From Buxus sempervirens (taxonomy: Eukaryota > Streptophyta > Magnoliopsida > Buxales > Buxaceae), in NCBI GenBank assembly GCA_947561395.2, contig OX387184.1, positions 35,392,766 to 35,456,765 of the forward strand: a stretch of 64,000 nucleotides of DNA, in the 5' to 3' direction. Below the pieces are notes generated by a model. That model saw only the letters and a list, made by a program, of their open reading frames with translations. It searched no databases and was not told where the DNA came from. The position numbers were made by a program, and so were the translations under genes. This document shows, piece after piece, positions 34,693-46,543 of this stretch. The first letter of the stretch is position 1, and the number at the start of each line of letters is the position of its first letter.

Positions 34693-35297
34693 AATTGTAA
34701 AGGTTAAGTGTGTACTCCTTTGTAATTGTCTTTTCATTCAATAGTGGAAATTCGAAGGGTTAGTCGCCTCATATAGACTCGAGGTGTTTCCTGGATCTGG
34801 ATTCAGGTTTCCTCGTATAATTCTCTGTGTGTATGTTTCCGCATTGTTAAATTCTTAATTGTTGTAGATCGTGGACCTATAGAGTAGTCCTCTACTCTTT
34901 CATAGCAGAAAGTTAACTTTCGGCTCTGCTCAAGTTTGACCGCCCGCAGAACCTTCATCCGGACCCCGATTCCTGCAAACTCAATTGCGTTGGAACCGTG
35001 TCGAGATTCTCTGTCCAATGACCTAGGGGTAGGCCTCTGGATTGGATTTTAACAGAAAGTCAACTTTTGGCTTTGCTCAAGTTTGACTGCCCGCAGAACC
35101 TTCATCCGGACCCCGATTCCTGCAAACTCAGTTGCGTTGGAACCGTGTCGAGATTCTCTATCCAATGATATAGAGTAAGGTGGCCAATTTTCACTTGATC
35201 AAAAAGTCAACTTTTCACTCCTTAGGGTTTGACTTTCTGTCCAGGGTTTGCAATTCTGGTTTTTTGGGGGGCGCAAAAATGAGGTGCTTACAGTGTG

Positions 35298-36738
35298 TGC
35301 ACTCAATGCATGAAAATGCGTGCACGACATTAAAGCAAAGGTCAAATGATATTACCATTAAAAAAAACTTAGTGTCAACAAATAAATGTCAAAAGCACAT
35401 CAAAGAAGTGTGTGCACAATCCTAAAAAGGGGCAATGCCCTGCGGGGCACGACACCTAAACATACTTGTGTATGGAAGCAGATCTGAGTCCCAGTCAGCT
35501 TTTCTTTCATCCATTTTTTGTTTGCCTTTGACTTCAGGTGTTAGGCCAAAAGAATTTACAACTTGCCAGCGAGGGCGAAAGTGATATTCACAGAAATCTG
35601 CAAAGGGTTCATCCTTAAGGCTGTTGGGAGCCAAAAGGAAGGATACAATTTTGGTTCAAGGCAGGTGGGCCAAATTCCTAAATCTAGGGTTTGGTGCCCT
35701 TGTTCTGATTTGGCCTGCTTTCATCTGATTGTCTGATCTGGCCGGCTTTCATCTGGTCAAAAGGCCGACCCGGACTCAAGGTGCTTCCAGTGGTCTCAAT
35801 GGGTCAGGGCCCACAGCTCACAGGATTCGATGCATGGATCTGGGGTGGCTCTCTTAATCAAAGTTAGGTTGGCTTCCTAAATTAGAGCTGAGGTAGGCCA
35901 TGATCTAGGGTTTACTCAATTTGATGCAAAAAGCGGGGTTGCTGCCCCTGATGGACTCTTGGGTTTTAAATTGATTTTACTCCTCTTATTTCATCATTCA
36001 CATCACATCACAATCACAAAACGCGGTTTATTCAGAAGCGTTAGGTGGGGAAAGGATGCCCAGCCCGAGACATCCGCCTACAAGGGTTTGAGCCAAGTAC
36101 TGGACTCTCGCGTACCACGGCAGGAAACCAGTGGCGCTATAGGAATCCAGAAACTTGGGGAGATGGATTTACCCTGCTTTCCTCGACAAGCCACGAGACC
36201 GTAGGGTTAATACCATCCCAAAAGTCAGTTCATAAGAATCAGAAGGGTGGCTGCTAGAGAGGTCTAAGTTTTGGTAGAGAAGATGCAATATCCGCAGAAC
36301 AATTCATTCAAGATCGGATCATTCACACAGTCCCCCTCGTGCGTGTCACCCCACGCAGTTTGTATTAAAGTAGTTAAATCATCCACGGTGTGGTGGGTGC
36401 CTGTGTGTGCAGTTGGGCTGAGTGCTGTGTCTATACGGGTGGGTTTTGTCTGGATATTCGATCGGTAAAGGGTCCCTTGCTGCCTAGTTGTAGTGAAATG
36501 CAGAATTGGCATGCAATACGATGTTCCGGGAGAGTCCCTAGCTAAGTGGAAGGGACACAGGGATCCCACTTAAACTCCATTTACCTAAGGCAATTATCTC
36601 GTCCGTTTGACAAGACTCCCTAGAACACGCAATTGCGCATATTCCGTATTTCACTAACGTACGGCAATAGGTCTTCCTAAACCAATATGTATCCCCTATG
36701 TTGACTCATTTCTAACTAGGGGTTCTATTGGGCTGAGA
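35298..36738 (-). other. Leader of element C next to the primer site
   Basis: About 1.4 kb without recognised coding domain, collinear with 24890-26342 of element A. It lies between the primer site and the tandem array. 5' untranslated region. Confidence 0.8.
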
Positions 36739-36757
36739 GTCCCCAGCGGAGTCGCCA
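36739..36757 (-). other. Primer binding site of element C
   Basis: TGGCGACTCCGCTGGGGAC on the minus strand, three bases from the LTR end: the canonical tRNA-Arg-type site of Ogre/Tat elements. Confidence 0.9.
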
Positions 36758-37784
36758 GGCTGTACGCGGGTCGGAAATGCCGCACGGCGGGGCACACGTG
36801 TGAATGCGTGCCTCCTGATGGGTAAAACGGGAAGGTTGGAGTCGCCACTACCTGATGGGGTGCAGGCAGACACCTATGAGCCTAGGTTTTTCTATTAGGC
36901 GGTCTGCAGCTAGAGATTCTAAGCAAGGTCTCAGTTACGGTCCGGGGAAGTCCGTAGACACACTGGTCTGCCCCGTCGAGTGAAGGGTCCCATGGGTTTC
37001 CTGGTTTGAGTCAACTCAATCTGTCTATTCACCCGATTCCTATTCCAACATGAACATTTTATTGAGTCTTGCGGGGACCGCCAAAGCGGCGTGGGTCCCC
37101 CTTTTGGTTGGTTTTATCTTTTAGTTTAAAGTGAGATGAGTCTGGTTGGGCGGGCCCCACTGGAAGGCCCGCAGATTCCATGGTGGGCCTCAGTCTATCT
37201 TGAGAGGCCCTTTGGGCTTTGGTCCAATGAATTGATTTTATTTTAAAGTTCAAGTTGGGAGTTAGGTTCAATTCTATGCAAAAGTGAGTTAGATATGTTT
37301 GTGGGCCCCTGGGTGGGCCTCACGATGGTGGTCGAGTGATTTGAATTATCTTTATTAATCTTCTCCCATGGTGGACCAGGATTGGGCTTGGGGCCCGTAT
37401 CCTGGGTTTGGGCTTGAAAGCCCAGGGCACTCTGGGTTAAGGTTTAAGAACCCTACCCTTGTTTAGTTAATGGGCTTGACAGGCCCTGCCCACAATCTCG
37501 GCCAAACTATATCCTAACTAGTCCTGCATGCTGCAAATTGGGCTTTCGGTGGGCCTCAAATGGTGTGGCCCACATGGTTTAATTAGTTTGCTTATGTACA
37601 TCCGATTGGGTTTGTCGGGCTTGGTGGTCCCCGTTGGAAGGCCCACTAGTGTATTCGGTTGGACTAGTATGGTCCAAGTCCCACTTTAGGTTTCCGGTTG
37701 ACCCGGAAACCCTATTGGCTCATTCGGTTTGGTTGGAATTAATCAAAGAATGCTACAAGATCAGCAAAGGCAGAAATTGAAGTT

Positions 37785-37940
37785 ACTGCAGTGTAGCCGA
37801 CCTAAGTTGTCGGCTACACACAAGAGCACTTGTAGCCGACCAAAAATGCCGACTACGAACAAAAGTATGTGTAGCCGACCACCCTGGTCGGCTACAAGAA
37901 AAACCATGCTGATCCGACCTGAGTTGTCGGATCTGCTCAT
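37785..37940 (-). repeat. Palindrome block, distal, in the C 5' LTR
   Basis: Stems of the type TGTAGCCGAC / GTCGGCTACA, in three copies of varying loop, plus a fourth GATCCGAC / GTCGGATC. The stem differs from that of the promoter block by compensating changes (TAGCC/GGCTA versus TATCC/GGATA). Confidence 0.9.
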
Positions 37941-38549
37941 AGCATGCATTTTTTGGGGGGTTTTTCAAGAGGGGCTAGCTTTTGGGGCTTCCTAACTCAC
38001 ATGACAGCAAACAAATGAGACAAATAAAATTCAACCAAACAACAAATATGATGCATGCCTTAGATTCGAATGCGTATGTGTGCCCTTTTTACAGGCTATA
38101 TACATGGAAGTGAAATATGTGTGTGCTCATGCATGCAATGAGATGATTGGTGATGCAACTACCATAGCAAGAGAGAATAAAACCTTTGAAACTTCCTTAG
38201 AATATCTTCATTCTCATATATGTGAACTAAAAGACCATAGGAAACAATACCTTGAAGGTTGGAGACCGTGGGGTGGTGTGTAGACACCTCCTTGAAGCAA
38301 AAGCAAGGGCTGGAACAGCCTCTTCCCCACGTCAGCAGCAAGTTCTTCTCCTCCTTCTTGGGTGGAAATCTAAGGGGAAAGAGGAATGGAGGGGCAAAGT
38401 GGTCTTGGGAGGTTGTTTGGGGAGTGTAAGGAGCAAGGGTGGAGAAGGAGGGATTCTCACCAGCAAGGGGGGAGAAACAAGGGAGAGGCTAGCCACCAAA
38501 GAAGAGCCAACCTCGACCAAGGGGTGCTGTCCCCCTTTTATAGGCAGCT

Positions 38550-38800
38550 TATTGTATCCGACCTACATGGTCGGATACACTAAGTCTTGTGTGTATCCGA
38601 CCATGTAGGTCGGATACACTGCCTTTTGTTTGTATCCGACATAAAATGTCAAATACAAACACAATCATTCCAAAAATTTAATTCTTGCAGAAAATTTGTT
38701 GGAAAATCCTGCGAGATTTTGAAAAAAATCTTTTGTATCCGGCATATTATGTCGGATACAAAGAAATATACGCATATCCGGCATATTTCGTCGGATACAA
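38550..38800 (-). repeat. Palindrome block at the promoter of the C 5' LTR
   Basis: About five inverted repeats of the type TGTATCCGAC / GTCGGATACA, including TATCCGGCATATTATGTCGG. The block starts a few bases from the minus-strand TATA-like site. Confidence 0.9.
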
Positions 38801-39340
38801 AAAGGCGAATTTTTGACATTTACAGATTGGCCCCCAGATTTGACAACGGAGATAATCGCAGATTGCCCCTGGCTAATCACAGATTAATCCCCGACATATT
38901 TTCACATCAATTAGCTATTTACGTATTGAACCCCGAGATATTTTCCTGCTCCATTGCCACGTGTGTAGTTTCCGACATTACTGCTTTAGAACTTCAACTG
39001 CTCATATCTTCTTCATCCGGACTCCGATTCTGGCAAACTCAGTTGTGTTAGAACCGTAGCGGAGTCCTCTATTCATTGGGACAAGGTTAAGCAGCTAATT
39101 TGGGGTTTAGTAGAAAGTCAATTTCTGCTCCCCCTCAAGTTTGACCGGCCTGTAAATCCTTCATCTGGGCTCTGATTCCAACAAACTCAGTTGCATTGGA
39201 ACCGTGTCGGGATTCTCTATCCACTGAGATAGGACAAGGTGGTCAATTATCACTTGATCAAAAAGTCAACTTTCGCCCCTTGGGGTTTGACTTTTCAGCT
39301 AGGGTTTGCATTTCTAGCATGCAAAAATGAGGTGCTGACA

Positions 39341-40883
39341 ATTACCATAAGATACAAACTCACCTGGCCAATCTCTAATAGTATCCACCAAACTGCACTG
39401 ACTTGTCATAAAAGAAGCCAACATGGCTATCTGCTCCTCAGATGCACCTCTACGACTCAAGTCATTTGCAACTACATTTGCCTTGCCCGGATGGTATTGA
39501 AGTGTAAAATCATAATCCTTCAGAAGATCCATCCACCTCCTCTGTCTCATGTTAAGATCTCTCTGTGAGAAAATATATCTCAAACTGAACCCCATATAGA
39601 TAATGCCGCCATATCTTAAGTGCGAACACTATAGCAGCCTACTCTAAGTCGTGATTGGGGTAGTTCTTCTCATGAATACGTAACAACCGTGATGCATAAG
39701 CTACGACTCTCCTTTGCTGCATCAGCACACAGCCCAATCCAACCCGTGAAGTATCACAATAGACAGAGAAATCTTCATTCACTGAAGGTATAATCAAAAC
39801 AGGAGCTTCAGTTAATTGACGCTTCAGCTCCTGAAAGCTCCTCTCACAACTGTCATCCCAACTGAACTTTACTGCTTTCTTAGTAAGATTAGACAAAGGA
39901 GCCGCTAATCTGGAGAAATTCTCAATAAATCTTCTATAATATCCTGTCATACCCAAGAAACTACACACCTTAGTAACTGTAGTGGGTCTCGGCCAATCGG
40001 CCACTGCCTGCACCTTAGATGGATCCACCTCAACACCATCACCAGAAATAACATGTCCCAGAAATGAGATATTCTGCAACCAGAACTGACACTTGCTGAA
40101 TTTTGCATACAAGTGGTGATCTCTCAATGTCTGCAGCACTGTCCTGCAATGCTGGACATGCTCCTCTCGGCTACGGGAATAAATCAGAATATCATCTATA
40201 AATACTACCACAAAACTATCAATGTAGGAATGGAACACTCGGTTCATGAGATCCATGAAGACAGCTGGGACATTAGTCAGCCCAAATGGCATGGCTAGGA
40301 ACTCATAATGTCCATATCTCGTGCGGAATGTTGTCTTCTCTATATCCTCTGGTGCAACATGCAACTGGTGGTATCCCGATCTCAAATCAATCTTCGAGAA
40401 CCACGATGCTCCCCTCAACTGATCAAACAAATCATCTATCCAGGGTAGTGGGTACTTATTCTTAATCGTCACTTGATTCAGACGACGGTAGTCTATACAC
40501 ATCCTCATAGATCCATCCTTCTTCTGTACAAACAGAACCGGTGCACCCCAAGGTGAAACACTCGGTCTAATGTACCCCTTCTCAAGCAACTCATCAACTT
40601 GCTTCTTCAACTCTATATACTTCGGCTGAGACATCCTGTAAGGAGGTCTAGATACTGGTATCGTGCCAGGTAGGAGTCGAATCCTAAAATCAACCTCCCT
40701 AGGTGGTGGTAATCCTAGCAAGTCATCCAGAAAAACATCCGCATACTTGCAGACTATAGGAACATCAGTCAGACTAAGAGTGTCTCCCTTTGGTTCCTCT
40801 GTCAACACCGAAGGCACCAACTCTACTCGGCTAGACAAACCCTCACACTTGAAACAACAAACAGGCTGTCCTGGAGAACTCAC
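39341..40883 (-). pseudogene. Reverse transcriptase and RNase H of chromovirus F
   Basis: The stretch 39639-40883 gives a long open frame with the RT palm motifs [35 protein letters not shown], the MPFGLTN motif and the catalytic FIDDILIYS, then RNase H beginning with [16 protein letters not shown]. 39341-39595 carries the C-terminal RNase H and the [15 protein letters not shown] motif that precedes integrase. RT copies the element RNA into DNA in cytoplasmic particles; RNase H removes the RNA strand. Sequence style is that of plant chromoviruses. Part of a broken element. Confidence 0.9.
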
Positions 40884-41595
40884 TGTAATGGTACCCCTAA
40901 AGCAATCAATGCTTACATGATGCCGGTAACACTAGTCAATCCCCAAAATGACATCAAACTCTCCAAAGTCTAATGCCATCAGATTCCCGGGTAACTCTAA
41001 TGATCCCAATTTGATCATGCAATCTCGGTATATGTTCTATAATCTAGAGGTCTCCCCCAATGGTGTGTGCACAGTCATGGTGGTCTCTAGTGTGTCTGGT
41101 ATCAATCCAATCCGACATGCACAATGCGGTGTAATAAAAGAAATAGACGCTCCATAATCAAATAAACAGACTGCCGATCTACCAGAAATAAAAATAATAC
41201 CTCCGACCAGCTGGGGTGCATCAGGCTCCTCCTCCTCCTCAGTAGCACCTATTGCATAAACTCGGGTCTGCTGTCCCTGAGGCCCTGGTGCTGGCTGCCT
41301 CTAACCAATCCTAGGTGGTGCACCTCAGCCTCGCGGAGCTCTGCCCTGCTGCCTCCGATCTGTAGGTGCTTCCGGAACAGATCTACCAACTCGAGTGCCC
41401 TGGGGCTGCACTCTATATGGAACTGGAGCTGCTGGTCCCTGTGGTCTACCCTCTGTCTGGAGTGGCTGATATGTAGCAGGATACGTACAGTCCGCCATCC
41501 AATGTCCCCGCTGACCACAACGGAAACATGCACCAAATGGTGCAAAGCAAGGACCCGGAACATGACCAAGATTAAATTTGTGCTACTCACAGGTT
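40884..41595 (-). pseudogene. Gag zinc knuckle and protease remnant of chromovirus F
   Basis: Translating the minus strand near 41493-41537 gives ACFRCGQRGHWMADC, a C-x2-C-x4-H-x4-C nucleocapsid knuckle. Downstream at about 40900-41230 are protease-type stretches with SFITPHCACRIGL and the DVILGID motif that follows retroviral-type aspartic protease in chromoviruses. The knuckle binds element RNA; the protease cuts the polyprotein. Broken. Confidence 0.75.
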
Positions 41596-41599
41596 GAAG

Positions 41600-42334
41600 A
41601 AATTCTCTGATAAAACTTCCTCAATTCCTCAAACGATCCGTTGAATTCTCTGCCTCCAGAAATGAACGCCCAACAGAGATTTGAATTTATCACATTTAGA
41701 TCAAATTTCTCCAGATCTATAATTCATTTGTTAAAAACCACTTAAACAGCATCTGATCAACATTTCTCACCTGAACTCCAGATCAAAGCTGCTCAGATTG
41801 CAGCACCTAGCTGAATTCAGGTTCTACCGCGATTGGTCTCCTCAACTCTCTCTCTCGAGCAGAACTCAAGCAACAACAGTACCTTCAGATCACTCCAGAA
41901 ACACAAATCTACTCCACCAAACCCTATCTCCTTCTGCTCCACCAAACCCTAGCTCCTTCTGCTCCTCTCTAAAACTCCAAGCTCAATTTGATCAATTTCC
42001 AAACGAACCAACGGCTGATTTTCTTCAGTTTAAATAGTTGCCGCTCAACAACAACTCAAATCACTGTCCCCTGCTATGCCATCCTACCAAAATCCCTACA
42101 CCATCACCTTGTTTGGTTAATTAAACCCTGAATGCCACATCATCAACCAACTCAAATTCCCCACATAAAATTAAATAATATTTCCTCACCTCTATAAATG
42201 AAATTTCTTGATCTGGTTCACCCGAAGATTAATTTAATCCCCTTTTATCTTCTTTTCTGCAAAAATTCACCAATTAACTTTGATTTAATCATTAATTCAT
42301 AATTTTAATTTTTATAAAAATTAGGGATTTTACA
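41600..42334 (-). repeat. Partial LTR of chromovirus F
   Basis: Minus-strand start TGTAAAATCCCTAATTTTT at 42334. A TATA-like CTATTTAAACTG lies complementary to about 42023-42035. It ends against the gag remnant near 41600; the exact inner boundary is uncertain. Confidence 0.7.
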
Positions 42335-43389
42335 CCTGGACCTACCACAGTGACAGAGATCCGCAGTTTCCTTGGCATGGCTGGATATTACCGCCGATTT
42401 ATTGAGGTTTTCTCCAAGATAGCATCATCGTTGTCCAATTTAACTAAGAAAGCAATTCCATTCAAGTGGGATGACAAGTGTGAGCAGAGTTTCCAGCTGT
42501 TGAAGTAGAGACTTACCACGACCCCAGTATTGATTGTACCATCCATGGATGAGCCTTTTGCTGTCTATTGTGATGCATCTAGGATAGGTTTGGGTTTTGT
42601 GCTGATGTAGTAGGGTCGAGTCGTAGCATATGCTTCCCATTTATTAAGACCTCATGAGAAGAATTACCCCACCCACGACTTGGAGTTGGTAGCCATAGTC
42701 TTTGCATTGAAGATATGGAGGCACTACTTATAGGGGGTTGAGTTTGAGAATTTCTCAGATCATAAGAGTTTGAGATACATATCTTCCTAGAGGGACCTCA
42801 ACATGAGGCAAAGGAGATGGATGGATCTATTGAAAGATTTTAGATTTACACTACATTACCATCCAGGCAAGACGAATGTAGTCGCAGATGCCTTGAGTCG
42901 TAAAGGCACCATTGACGAGATTTCCATGGCCACGTTAGCTACTTTTATGGCTAGTCAGTGTAGTCTTGTAGATGCAGTTCATGATTGGTAGGGGGAGTTT
43001 AGTTTACCCTAGGATGGAGTAGTCTGAGTGGCTAGAGTTCAGGTAGAACGTGATTTGATTCAAAGGATCAAGGTAAGTCAGTTGACAGATCCGGAGTTGA
43101 CTGCTACAAGGAAATTGTTGAGTGAGGGTTTTGAGTTTGTCAGAGACTTTACTGATAGGGATATATTATTGAGATTCCAGGGTCGCATCTGTGTACCAGC
43201 TGATGAGGATATTAAGGTAGTGATTATGACAGAGGCTCACAGATCAAAGTATGCAGTGCATCCCGGCAGCACGAAGATGTATATAAATTTGAGGGTAGCA
43301 TATTGGTGGTCAGGAATGAAGAAGGATATAGCAGAATATGTGGCTAAGTGCCTGGTGTGTCAGTAGGTCAAGGCAGAGCACATGAGACT
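42335..43389 (+). pseudogene. Element H: chromovirus RT end, RNase H and integrase N-terminus
   Basis: Plus-strand fragment beginning in the RT connection region ([15 protein letters not shown] at about 42360), then RNase H (FAVYCDASRIGLGF), the RFTLHYHPGKTNVVADALSR motif (42835-42900) and the start of integrase with its HHCC zinc-binding region (EAHRSKYAVHPG ... KCLVCQ, 43225-43365). Bounded on the left by F and on the right by the LTR at 43390, whose left target duplication would be AGACT (43385-43389). The oldest visible layer of the nest. Broken in several places; continuations are off-window. Confidence 0.88.
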
Positions 43390-46300
43390 TGTGCGCGCGT
43401 CGGAAATGCGGCACGGGGAAATTCGGAGTCGCCACCGCCTGATGGGGTGCAGGCGGACACCAGGGTGCCTAACCTTGTCTATTAGGGCTTTTGGTTTGCA
43501 GCTTTTGAGATTCTAAGTAGGGTCTCGGTTGTGGTCCGGGGAAGTCCGTAGACACCCCGTCCACCCCGTCGGGTGACAGGTCCCTTAGGTTTATCCTAGT
43601 TTGAGTCAGCTTACTTGGGTTTCACCTGATTCCTAATCCGATATGCAGTTTGGTTAAGTCTCGTGGGACCACCTGAGTGGTGTGGGTCCCTTTAATTGCT
43701 TTTATCTTGATTAATTAGGTAATCTGAGTCTGGTTGGGTGGGCCCCGTTGGAAGGCCCACGGTGTCCTTGACGGGCTTTGGTCAAGCCCATGTACCCTTA
43801 TAGGCCTTAGTTTAAGCCTGAGAGGCCCTTAGGATTTTTGGTTCAATGAGTTGGTTTTATTTTGGAGTTCAAGTTGGATTATTAAGTGATTTACATGCAA
43901 AGTGGGCCGGTTCGGTTTGTGGGCCCATGGGGTGGGCCGCACATGATGGCCAGGTAATTTATTGGATTTATCTTGCTTAATTTGCCAAAGTGAGTCTGGA
44001 CACTGGGCTTGGGGCCCGTGGTCCAAATCTGGGCTTGAAAGCTCAACTCTCTGAAGTCTAGGGTTTGCACCATTCCTTGGTTTGATTAGTGGGCTTTGAC
44101 GGGCTCGACAGGCCCTTGCCCTTGGTCTCGGCCAAACCACGCATTTTATGCATCAATTCACTATAAGTTCAAGTGGGCCGCATTAGGTTTGGCCCGCCCG
44201 GTTTAATCGGTTAATTTTATTTATTTTGATTAAGTTACATGCATACATTTCATTATGTTTATTGGGCTTGGTGGGCCCCGTTGGAAGGCCCACTAATGTA
44301 CAAAATTGGACCGATGGCCCTTGTCCCAAGTTGGGTTTCCAGGTGACCCAGAGACCCTATTGGTTTCTTTGGTTCGGTTCGAAAATGACACCCACATCCA
44401 ACAATAATTACAGAAAATGTACAAAGTTGGCACTTATCAAGGAGAGACTGGCTCACTATGCTGGGTCCCTCTCCGCGCCAAGGAACGAGTTAGATGCACT
44501 GCGAACCAAGGGGTTGGGAGGTGCAGGGGCGAAGCCCCTCGCAGTACAGTGTAGGGGTATTTTCAGAATTTAAAAAAAAAAAGCAACTCGGCCTTAAAGG
44601 GGTATGCGCTGACCTCCGGGCACTAGGCGCGAGGTGGGTGGACCGAAAACAGCGAAAAAAAGCATCCGCGGGCGAAGTGGGCGCAAGGTTCGCACGAGAG
44701 CTCGCGCGAGCTCGACGAACACCCTGATGCTCTGTTTTTTTTTCTTTTCTTGATTTCCAGCCTCTGTAACACCTCCCAGGTGCTAATACCAGACACTTAA
44801 ACATGCTTTGAAGCTTAATCTAAGCCACTTCGAACCACGACCCAAGATCCCTTTACAAAAAAATAAACCCGACTGTTATCAAGCAACTACAGACATCTAT
44901 CAAGCAACTACAGACAGGTAATGGGGTGATGGGAGCATGCTTACAGGGACACAAGGAGCAAACAGCATGTGGCAGGGGGTTGGGGGAGCATGTTAGCAAG
45001 TCCAGCAACATAAAATATAAAAAACAACAACATGCAGACATTAGATGCACTTTCATCCACACGACAAGACCTCCGAGCAGGCACACTAACATCCGAAGAA
45101 GGGAAAGAGGAGGGGGGTTTACAGGGATACATTAGATGAGATAAATGAGGAGCCGGTTCTTCGTAGAAGTGCCAGGTACCTCATGAGCACTCGTTGGAGC
45201 AATAAAACCCTCATCTTCTTAAAGGGGTCGTGCATGGGTCTCCCTTACCCTTGGAGACCTCCATGTCGCCGGAGAAGGAAGAGCATGCATGTCATAACCA
45301 GGAAAGAAAAAAAACAGATGCGGATAACAACTCATACCATTCCCATTTTCATGTATGTAAAGTTAAAAATGAGTGAGAAAAAAAAAACCAGAGGTTCCCT
45401 ACGCTCTTGTGCAAGGCGGCGGCTTCTCCTTGAGGTGACACCATCACTGGAGCTCTCCTCCTTTGGACCTCCCACAGCAACCCTCCTTTTCTTCAGACTT
45501 TGGTGCGATGGTTGAGAAGAAGAGAAAAGGGGTGATCAGGCGGGTGGGGTGTTCTGGGGGCTAAGGAGTCAATAAGGGATGAGAAGAGAGGGAGCTCGGA
45601 CGAAGGAGGGAAGGGAAGCAGAAGTCTCGTCAGCCAAGATTTTTCAACCAAAAAAAATCTTCCAACTCCCGGCAATGAAGTCTTGTGCGGTTTATATAGG
45701 CGAGGAAAAAGGGGTATCCTCGCCTACCCGCTTGCGTGGTTTATATAGCGCATACCCGCTTGCCACGTCCGCGCGAGCGGCAGTATGATGAAAAAACATT
45801 TAATGCGGCCGCTCGTCGGTCGGAAAATCCGAATTTTTCGGATTTAGTCCCTGGATATTTTCAATTTAATCCGATATTCTTGGATTTTTACAGATTTAGT
45901 CCCTTGGATATTTCATACGTTTGGATATTCACGGATTTGATCCCTGAGATATTTTCCTGCATAACTCGCCACGTGTGCAACTTTTTGCCACGTGTGCAGT
46001 TTACCGGTTTTGGTGCTCAGAAACTTCGTCAGCTCATATTTTCTCCATCTGGACTCCGATCTGAGCAAACTCAGTTGCGTTAGAATTGTATCGGAGCCCT
46101 TTATCCAATGACACAGGGGTAGGCATCTGGATCGGATTTTAGCAGAAAGTCAACTTTTGGTTCCGCTCAAGTTTGACCGCTCGCAGAACCCTCATCCGGA
46201 CTCCAATTCCTGCAAACTCAGTTGCGTTGGAACCGTGTGGGGATTCTCTATCCAATGATATAGATGTAAGCACCTGGATCGGATTTTAGCAGAAAGTTAA

Positions 46301-46529
46301 CTTTTGGCTCCGCTCAAGTTTGACCGCCCGCAGAACCCTTATCCGGACTCAGATTCCTGCAAACTTAGTTGCGTTGGAACAGTGTCGGGATTCTCTATCC
46401 AATGATATAAAGCGAGGTGGTCAACTCTCACTTGATCAAAAAGTCAACTTTTGACCCCTCAGGGTTTGACTTTTTGTCCAGGGTTTGCATTTCCGGTTCT
46501 TCTGGGAGCACAAAAATGAGGTGCTTACA
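43390..46529 (-). repeat. 3' LTR of element B
   Basis: 3140 bp, TGTAAGCACCTCATTTTTGT ... CGCGCACA on the minus strand. Same subfamily as solo LTR E. GCGC/GAGCTC-type palindromes appear in reduced number near 44625-44720. Minus-strand TATA-like CTATATAAACC lies complementary to about 45690-45701. Confidence 0.9.
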
Positions 46530-46543
46530 GTTGCCCCTTTTTG
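46530..46543 (-). other. Polypurine tract of element B
   Basis: AAAAAGGGGCAAC on the minus strand immediately before the LTR start. Confidence 0.75.

Larger units (their letters stand above)
33717..34902 (+). mobile_element. Solo LTR, probably copia type, inside LTR E
   Basis: 1186 bp, TGTAAGTGTG ... CTCTTTCA, flanked by the perfect duplication TAGCA (33712-33716 and 34903-34907). The neighbouring sequence is that of LTR E without interruption. The 3' part (AGTGGAAATTCGAAGGGTTAG ... GTGTTTCCTGGATC ... AATTCTCTGTGTG) resembles the U5 of plant copia LTRs. It holds inverted repeats at 33850-34120 and 34510-34690. Orientation and superfamily are inferred from these phrases. Confidence 0.82.
30952..35292 (-). 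mobile_element. Solo LTR E (B family) in the leader of element C
   Basis: On the minus strand TGTAAGCACCTCATTTTTGC ... CGCGCACA, flanked by GTGTG (30947-30951 and 35293-35297). The A leader at 24886 has the same site unoccupied. Span 4341 bp, or about 3150 bp without the copia-type LTR at 33717-34902. It belongs to the same subfamily as the LTR at 43390-46529 (3140 bp). Minus-strand TATA-like CTATTTAAA is complementary to about 33255-33265. Confidence 0.9.
1946..39340 (-). mobile_element. Element C: nested Tat/Ogre-type, gag-only LTR retrotransposon
   Basis: Own parts, minus strand: 5' LTR (36761-39340), primer site (36739-36757), leader (35298-36738 and 29484-30946), gag (29197-29483, 10977-11160, 7033-7861), a linker remnant, a long 3' region (3961-6640), polypurine tract and a 3' LTR fragment (1946-3946). 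Insertions of D, a solo LTR, A and E account for the rest of the span. No protease, RT or integrase was recognised between gag and the 3' LTR, the same plan as in A. Both LTRs end GAGGTGCTGACA, unlike the ...GCTTACA of the A and B families. C lies in chromovirus F; ATTAC at 39341-39345 would be the right target duplication. Broken, mostly by insertions plus a few internal breaks. Confidence 0.8.
36761..39340 (-). repeat. 5' LTR of element C
   Basis: 2580 bp, TGTCAGCACCTCATTTTTGC ... CGCGTACA on the minus strand. It has palindrome blocks at 37785-37940 and 38550-38800, a minus-strand TATA-like CTATAAAAGG (complement of about 38535-38545), and a stretch rich in GGCCCA at 37130-37690. Confidence 0.9.
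39341..42334 (-). mobile_element. Element F: chromovirus (Tekay-like) fragment
   Basis: Minus strand: U3-containing LTR portion (about 41600-42334), zinc-knuckle end of gag, protease, RT and RNase H. The continuation past 39340 was displaced by element C and lies off-window. The LTR end TGTAAAATCCCTAATTTTT at 42334 matches the solo LTR at 15190-18074 in style. CCTGG (42335-42339) would be the target duplication; F lies in chromovirus H in head-to-head orientation. Broken, with several breaks. Confidence 0.8.

Noticed and set aside
38252-38608. A 118-codon plus-strand open frame upstream of the palindrome block in the C LTR
   Set aside because: Lies within the 5' LTR of C on the antisense side, purine-rich and without homologous domain; LTR sequence explains it.
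41249-41590. A 113-codon minus-strand open frame over the zinc knuckle of F
   Set aside because: Wrong frame: the knuckle ACFRCGQRGHWMADC is read in another frame, so this is a shadow.
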